Notes under the pieces: model-generated | Told to the model about the DNA's origin: nothing | Seen by the model: the letters and a program-made list of their open reading frames with translations, nothing else | The model's database searches: none | Source: Novosphingobium acidiphilum DSM 19966 | GTDB lineage: Bacteria > Pseudomonadota > Alphaproteobacteria > Sphingomonadales > Sphingomonadaceae | DNA length: 64,000 bases | Assembly (NCBI RefSeq): GCF_000429005.1 | Contig: NZ_AUBA01000006.1 | Coordinates: 1 to 64,000 of the forward strand | Reading direction: 5' to 3' | Shown: positions 60,631-64,000 of the stretch, piece after piece | How the letters are laid out: each line of letters starts with the position of its first letter | Position numbering within the stretch: the stretch's first letter is position 1 | Position numbers and translations under genes: made by a program

Positions 60631-63162
60631 ATGCGTGATATTCGCACGTCTGTGTCCGCTCTTGCCGTTGTTCTGTCGCTGGTGGCGACCGCTGCCGTGG
60701 CCCAGACCGTGGCCCCCAATCCGGCGGCGCCCGCTGCGACCCCCACACCCGAACACCATGTCGACGAAATCATCGTAACCGCGCAAAAGCGCAGCAACAG
60801 CCTGCAGAACGTGCCGATCGTGGTGACCGCGGTGGGCCGCCAACTGCTGCAGGACACCGGGATCAAGGACATCAAGGACCTGGCGGTGCTGACGCCTGGC
60901 CTGCTGGTCACGTCGACCACCAATGAAGGATCGACCACGGCACGCATTCGCGGTGTGGGCACGGTTGGCGACAATGCCGGTCTGGAATCATCGGTGGGTG
61001 TGGTGATCGACGGCGTCTATCGCCCGCGCAACGGCGTCGGTTTCGGCGATCTTGGCGATGTCGAACGCATCGAAGTTCTCAAAGGTCCGCAGGGCACGCT
61101 GTTCGGCAAATCGGCCACCGCCGGCGTCATCAACATCCTGACCGCGGCGCCTTCGTTCAAACTGGGCGTCAATGCCGATCTGACCGTGGGCAATTATGAT
61201 GCCATCGGCGGCGCGGTTCAGGTCACCGGGCCGATCGTCGGCGATACCGTGGCGGCCAGCCTGTATTTTGCCGATCGTCATCGCGACGGCTATTTCAGCG
61301 TGAGCGACGGCCCCGGGCCGAACACCGCGACGCAGGATACCAATCGCAATTTCTACACCGTGCGCGGTCAATTGCTGATCCTGCCGACCAGCGATCTGAA
61401 AATCCGCCTTATTGCCGATCATTCGCACCGCAATGAAGCCTGCTGCATCGCGGTGATCACGCGCGCCAGCGAAGGCAATTTTGCCAACAGCCTGGTTGGC
61501 GCACTGGGTGGCAATGACGGCAATGCCGCCAACCCGTATGCCCGCACGGCCTATGCCAATCGTCCCGACGGGCAGCTGGTGGACGACAGCGGCGTTTCGA
61601 TGCAGATCGACTGGAAAGTCGGGCCCGGGGCATTGACCTCGATCACTGCCTATCGCGACTGGAAGAACACCGCCGGTTTCGACGCCGATTTTTCGACCGC
61701 CGATATCGATTATCTGCCGTTCAACAACAGCAACTCGACGCAGTTCCGCACCTTCAGCCAGGAACTGCGCTATGCCGGCACCGCGGGCCAGCTCGATTAC
61801 CTGATCGGCGGTTTCCTGTCGAAAGAGACGCTGCAACAGAACACCAGCATCCTGGTCGGCAGCCAGTTCACGCCTTATCTGGGCCTGCTGTTCTCGTCGC
61901 TTGTGACGGGCACGCCCAATCCCAATTTCCTGCAGACGGGTCTGACCTTCCCGTATGTGGGCGGGGTCAGTTATGCAGCGGGTTCGGGTTCGGTCGATCA
62001 ATACCACCAGCGCGATGCGACATATGCGCTGTTCACCGACAACACCTTCCACTTTACCGACAAGCTGAGCTTCAACGGCGGTCTGCGTTATACCTTTGAC
62101 GACAAGACCCTGCTGCAGAACAGCAACAACATCGGCGGCGGAGCAGGATGCGGCGCGGCCAACGCGGCGTTCGGCATTCTGAGCCACGTGAACCCCGCGG
62201 CTGCAGCCCAGCTGGCCGCGGTCAACGGCACGATGTGCCTGCCGTTCCTCAGCCCCGGCTACAACGATTACGTCAACACCCAGTCCGAATCCGAAAACGT
62301 TTTGTCGGGCACGGCCAAACTGGTCTACCGCGCCAACCGCGAACTGCTGCTCTATGCCTCGTATGCGCGCGGCTACAAGGCAGGCGGGTTCAACCTCGAT
62401 CGCGTGGAATGCACCGTGGGCACCACCGGCTGCGCACCGGGCAGCGCGGCGGTCAACACCCCGATCAACAACACCGCGTTTGGCGATGAAATCAACAATT
62501 CGTTCGAGCTGGGTGAAAAGGCCACGCTGTTCAACCGCAAGCTGCTGCTGAACGCATCGCTGTTCTATCAGAAGTACACGGGTTTCCAGCTGAACACCTT
62601 CAACGGTCTGGTGTTCGTCGTCACCTCGGTGCCGTCGGTCATCAGCAAGGGCGTCGATGCCGATTTCGTCTGGATTGCCACCAACGATCTCAGCATCCAG
62701 GGCGGGGTGACGTATGCCGACACGCGGTACAATCTGAACGCGGCGCAGCTGGCCACTTTGCAGGCGCAGACCGGTTTCCTGGGCACGGCCAATTCGCGGC
62801 TGTCGCTGGCGCCGTTGTGGTCGGCGTCGTTGTCGACGACGTTTACCCAGCCGATTGGCGATACCTACAAGATGCGCTTCAACATCGGCGCGAAGTATTC
62901 GTCGGGATACAACACCGGATCCGATCTTGATCCCGGCAAGTACCAGGACGGCTATGTTCTGGCCAATGCACGCATCGCATTTGGCCCGCGGGACGACCAT
63001 TGGGCGCTTGAACTGTGGTCGGAAAACCTGACCAACACCAACTACAAGCAGGTGGCGTTCAACTCCGGGTTCCAGAACGTGCCGACCAACGCCACCGGCG
63101 TGCTCGATGCGTTCCTGGGCGCGCCCCGCACCTTTGGCGCAACGTTCCGCGTAAAGCTCTGA
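60631..63162 (+). CDS. TonB-dependent receptor downstream of qhp operon
   Basis: An outer-membrane receptor of 843 residues. The signal peptide covers about residues 1-26 (ALAVVLSLVATAAVAQ). VDEIIVTAQKR is the TonB-box/plug entry, with plug motifs RIRGVGTVG and VLKGPQGTLFGKSATAG. The barrel ends FGATFRVKL. ATG 60631 follows GGGAGG. The 168-base gap after qhpE and the strong terminator suggest its own transcription unit. Its ligand is unknown, and a role in importing an amine or a metal for the nearby enzymes is speculative. Confidence 0.88.
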   Translation: MRDIRTSVSALAVVLSLVATAAVAQTVAPNPAAPAATPTPEHHVDEIIVTAQKRSNSLQNVPIVVTAVGRQLLQDTGIKDIKDLAVLTPGLLVTSTTNEGSTTARIRGVGTVGDNAGLESSVGVVIDGVYRPRNGVGFGDLGDVERIEVLKGPQGTLFGKSATAGVINILTAAPSFKLGVNADLTVGNYDAIGGAVQVTGPIVGDTVAASLYFADRHRDGYFSVSDGPGPNTATQDTNRNFYTVRGQLLILPTSDLKIRLIADHSHRNEACCIAVITRASEGNFANSLVGALGGNDGNAANPYARTAYANRPDGQLVDDSGVSMQIDWKVGPGALTSITAYRDWKNTAGFDADFSTADIDYLPFNNSNSTQFRTFSQELRYAGTAGQLDYLIGGFLSKETLQQNTSILVGSQFTPYLGLLFSSLVTGTPNPNFLQTGLTFPYVGGVSYAAGSGSVDQYHQRDATYALFTDNTFHFTDKLSFNGGLRYTFDDKTLLQNSNNIGGGAGCGAANAAFGILSHVNPAAAAQLAAVNGTMCLPFLSPGYNDYVNTQSESENVLSGTAKLVYRANRELLLYASYARGYKAGGFNLDRVECTVGTTGCAPGSAAVNTPINNTAFGDEINNSFELGEKATLFNRKLLLNASLFYQKYTGFQLNTFNGLVFVVTSVPSVISKGVDADFVWIATNDLSIQGGVTYADTRYNLNAAQLATLQAQTGFLGTANSRLSLAPLWSASLSTTFTQPIGDTYKMRFNIGAKYSSGYNTGSDLDPGKYQDGYVLANARIAFGPRDDHWALELWSENLTNTNYKQVAFNSGFQNVPTNATGVLDAFLGAPRTFGATFRVKL

Positions 63163-63182
63163 TCCCGGACTTTTGACGTTTG

Positions 63183-63221
63183 ACGGGCATGATGGCGGCG
63201 ATCGCCATCATGCCCGTTTTT
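63183..63221 (+). terminator. Rho-independent terminator
   Basis: A perfect 15-base stem (ACGGGCATGATGGCG / CGCCATCATGCCCGT) with a five-base loop is followed by a run of five T, 20 bases after the receptor stop. This is the clearest intrinsic terminator in the window. Confidence 0.92.
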
Positions 63222-63355
63222 CGTTGTGCAGCCGTCAGTTCCGGCAGGATATCTTCGCAAATTTCGAAATCCGGCGTGCGCATTCTCGAAAGCATGCATT
63301 GTACATTGCGCCCATGCCGGTCCGGGTTCTTCCGCATTACGGGGGTCAGCGGCGT

Positions 63356-64000
63356 ATGAAACTTCAATCGGGCTTGATTGGCGAACAGGCGCTCAATCAT
63401 TATCGTGCAGATGGGTTTGACGGGGCCAGGCAGCAGGCCCTGCCACGGATTTCTGCGATGCAGATGGTGGTGCGCAGCGTGCAGTTGAACGACAAATGCG
63501 TCGAAGCACGCCGCGACTGGATCAGCCGCGTGTTCGAAGCAGTTGAAACCTTTTCGTACCGCGATCAGGACACGCATTATTTTTCCAGCGCAGAGCGCGA
63601 TTTCGACGTGTTCCTGGTGCACGGCGACGATGCCGAACGCATCCGCCAGCTGTTTCTGGCCAATGAAATAGTGCTGCGCCGCAAACTGAAGATCTGCGTC
63701 ATGGCCAGCAGCAATGCCAGGTCGCGCGCCACCGTGCTGAAAAGCGGTTGCGACGATGTGTTCGACATCACCCGGGTCAATCCGCAGGAAGCGATCGCGC
63801 GCATGCACGGCATGTTTGCACGCTATGAAGCCAGCCTGGGGTCATGCGATCTGCTGAAATGTCAGGAAAATCTGGCCAGGATCCTGTTCGGCGGCCGCAA
63901 GCTGACGCAAAAGAGCCAGGCGCTGTTTTTCGTGCTGATGAAAAACTATGGCAAAAAGCTGAAATTTTACAACATCAAGGTCAATTCGGGCATCGCCGAT
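63356..64000 (+). CDS. Atypical response-regulator-like protein, 3' end outside window
   Basis: The frame runs open from ATG 63356 (or in-frame ATG 63314) to the window edge, 215 codons. Residues about 75-155 look like a receiver fold (DFDVFLVHGDDAERIRQLF, KICVMASSNARSRATVLKSG), but the phospho-acceptor aspartate position reads histidine and the acidic pocket is missing. The part starting LTQKSQALFFVLMKNYG resembles the start of an OmpR-type winged helix. It is probably a phosphorylation-independent DNA-binding regulator; its target is unknown. Confidence 0.6.
   Translation, partial: MKLQSGLIGEQALNHYRADGFDGARQQALPRISAMQMVVRSVQLNDKCVEARRDWISRVFEAVETFSYRDQDTHYFSSAERDFDVFLVHGDDAERIRQLFLANEIVLRRKLKICVMASSNARSRATVLKSGCDDVFDITRVNPQEAIARMHGMFARYEASLGSCDLLKCQENLARILFGGRKLTQKSQALFFVLMKNYGKKLKFYNIKVNSGIAD

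Overview
The window comes from a high-GC alphaproteobacterium, most likely a member of the Sphingomonadales. Three things suggest this: several large TonB-dependent receptors; the pckA / chvI-chvG / hprK / rapZ / PTS block in its usual alphaproteobacterial order, with a short HprK; and a tryptophan-halogenase-like gene sitting among TonB-receptor and glycosidase genes. I found no rRNA, tRNA or CRISPR array.

Layout. 1-600: end of an IS3-family element and the tail of a gene it cut. 0.6-10.5 kb: a carbohydrate locus. A LacI-type regulator faces a four-gene leftward operon (TonB receptor, tryptophan-halogenase-like flavoprotein, GH3 beta-glucosidase, GH5 mannanase-like enzyme) whose promoter carries a perfect LacI-type palindrome. 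10.5-13.3 kb: manC, manA and serine acetyltransferase. 13.3-15.4 kb: a repeat-rich glycine-zipper secreted protein and an RTX-type secreted protein. 15.6-24 kb: pckA divergent from chvI-chvG-hprK, then a Rieske oxygenase, rapZ, an EIIA-Man-type protein, HPr and an RNA methyltransferase. 24-29.7 kb: rmuC, def and recR divergent from fmt, truA and a quinone-reductase-like dehydrogenase. 29.7-33.2 kb: cobS, a GFA-family protein, small ORFs and an unrecognised gene with an AT-rich, palindrome-bearing leader. 33.2-38.9 kb: an alpha/beta hydrolase, two tandem cysteine desulfurases, ferredoxin and parC. 39-46 kb: a secreted small protein, an M28 peptidase, a Pit phosphate transporter with a possible Pho box, and a PiuC / Fiu-like siderophore-receptor pair with Fur-box-like sites.

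The most remarkable region is 46.1-60.5 kb. It encodes two different amine dehydrogenases that use protein-derived tryptophan quinone cofactors. Leftward runs an aromatic-amine/methylamine dehydrogenase cluster (aauB-mauE-mauD-aauA-cytochrome c; TTQ cofactor), translationally coupled to xdhC and a MobA-like nucleotidyltransferase. Rightward runs a complete quinohemoprotein amine dehydrogenase operon (qhpA-D-C-B-G-F-E; CTQ cofactor) with its radical-SAM crosslinking enzyme, flavin monooxygenase, ABC exporter and leader protease. A TetR-family gene lies between them. The likely joint role is periplasmic oxidation of primary amines to aldehydes, with electrons passed to c-type cytochromes. The xdhC/mobA pair hints that a molybdenum hydroxylase oxidises the aldehydes. 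No mauG-type TTQ maturase is present in the window.

The right end holds another TonB receptor with a strong terminator and the start of an atypical response-regulator-like gene that runs off the window. All functions are inferred by reading the translated sequences. No database search was run.
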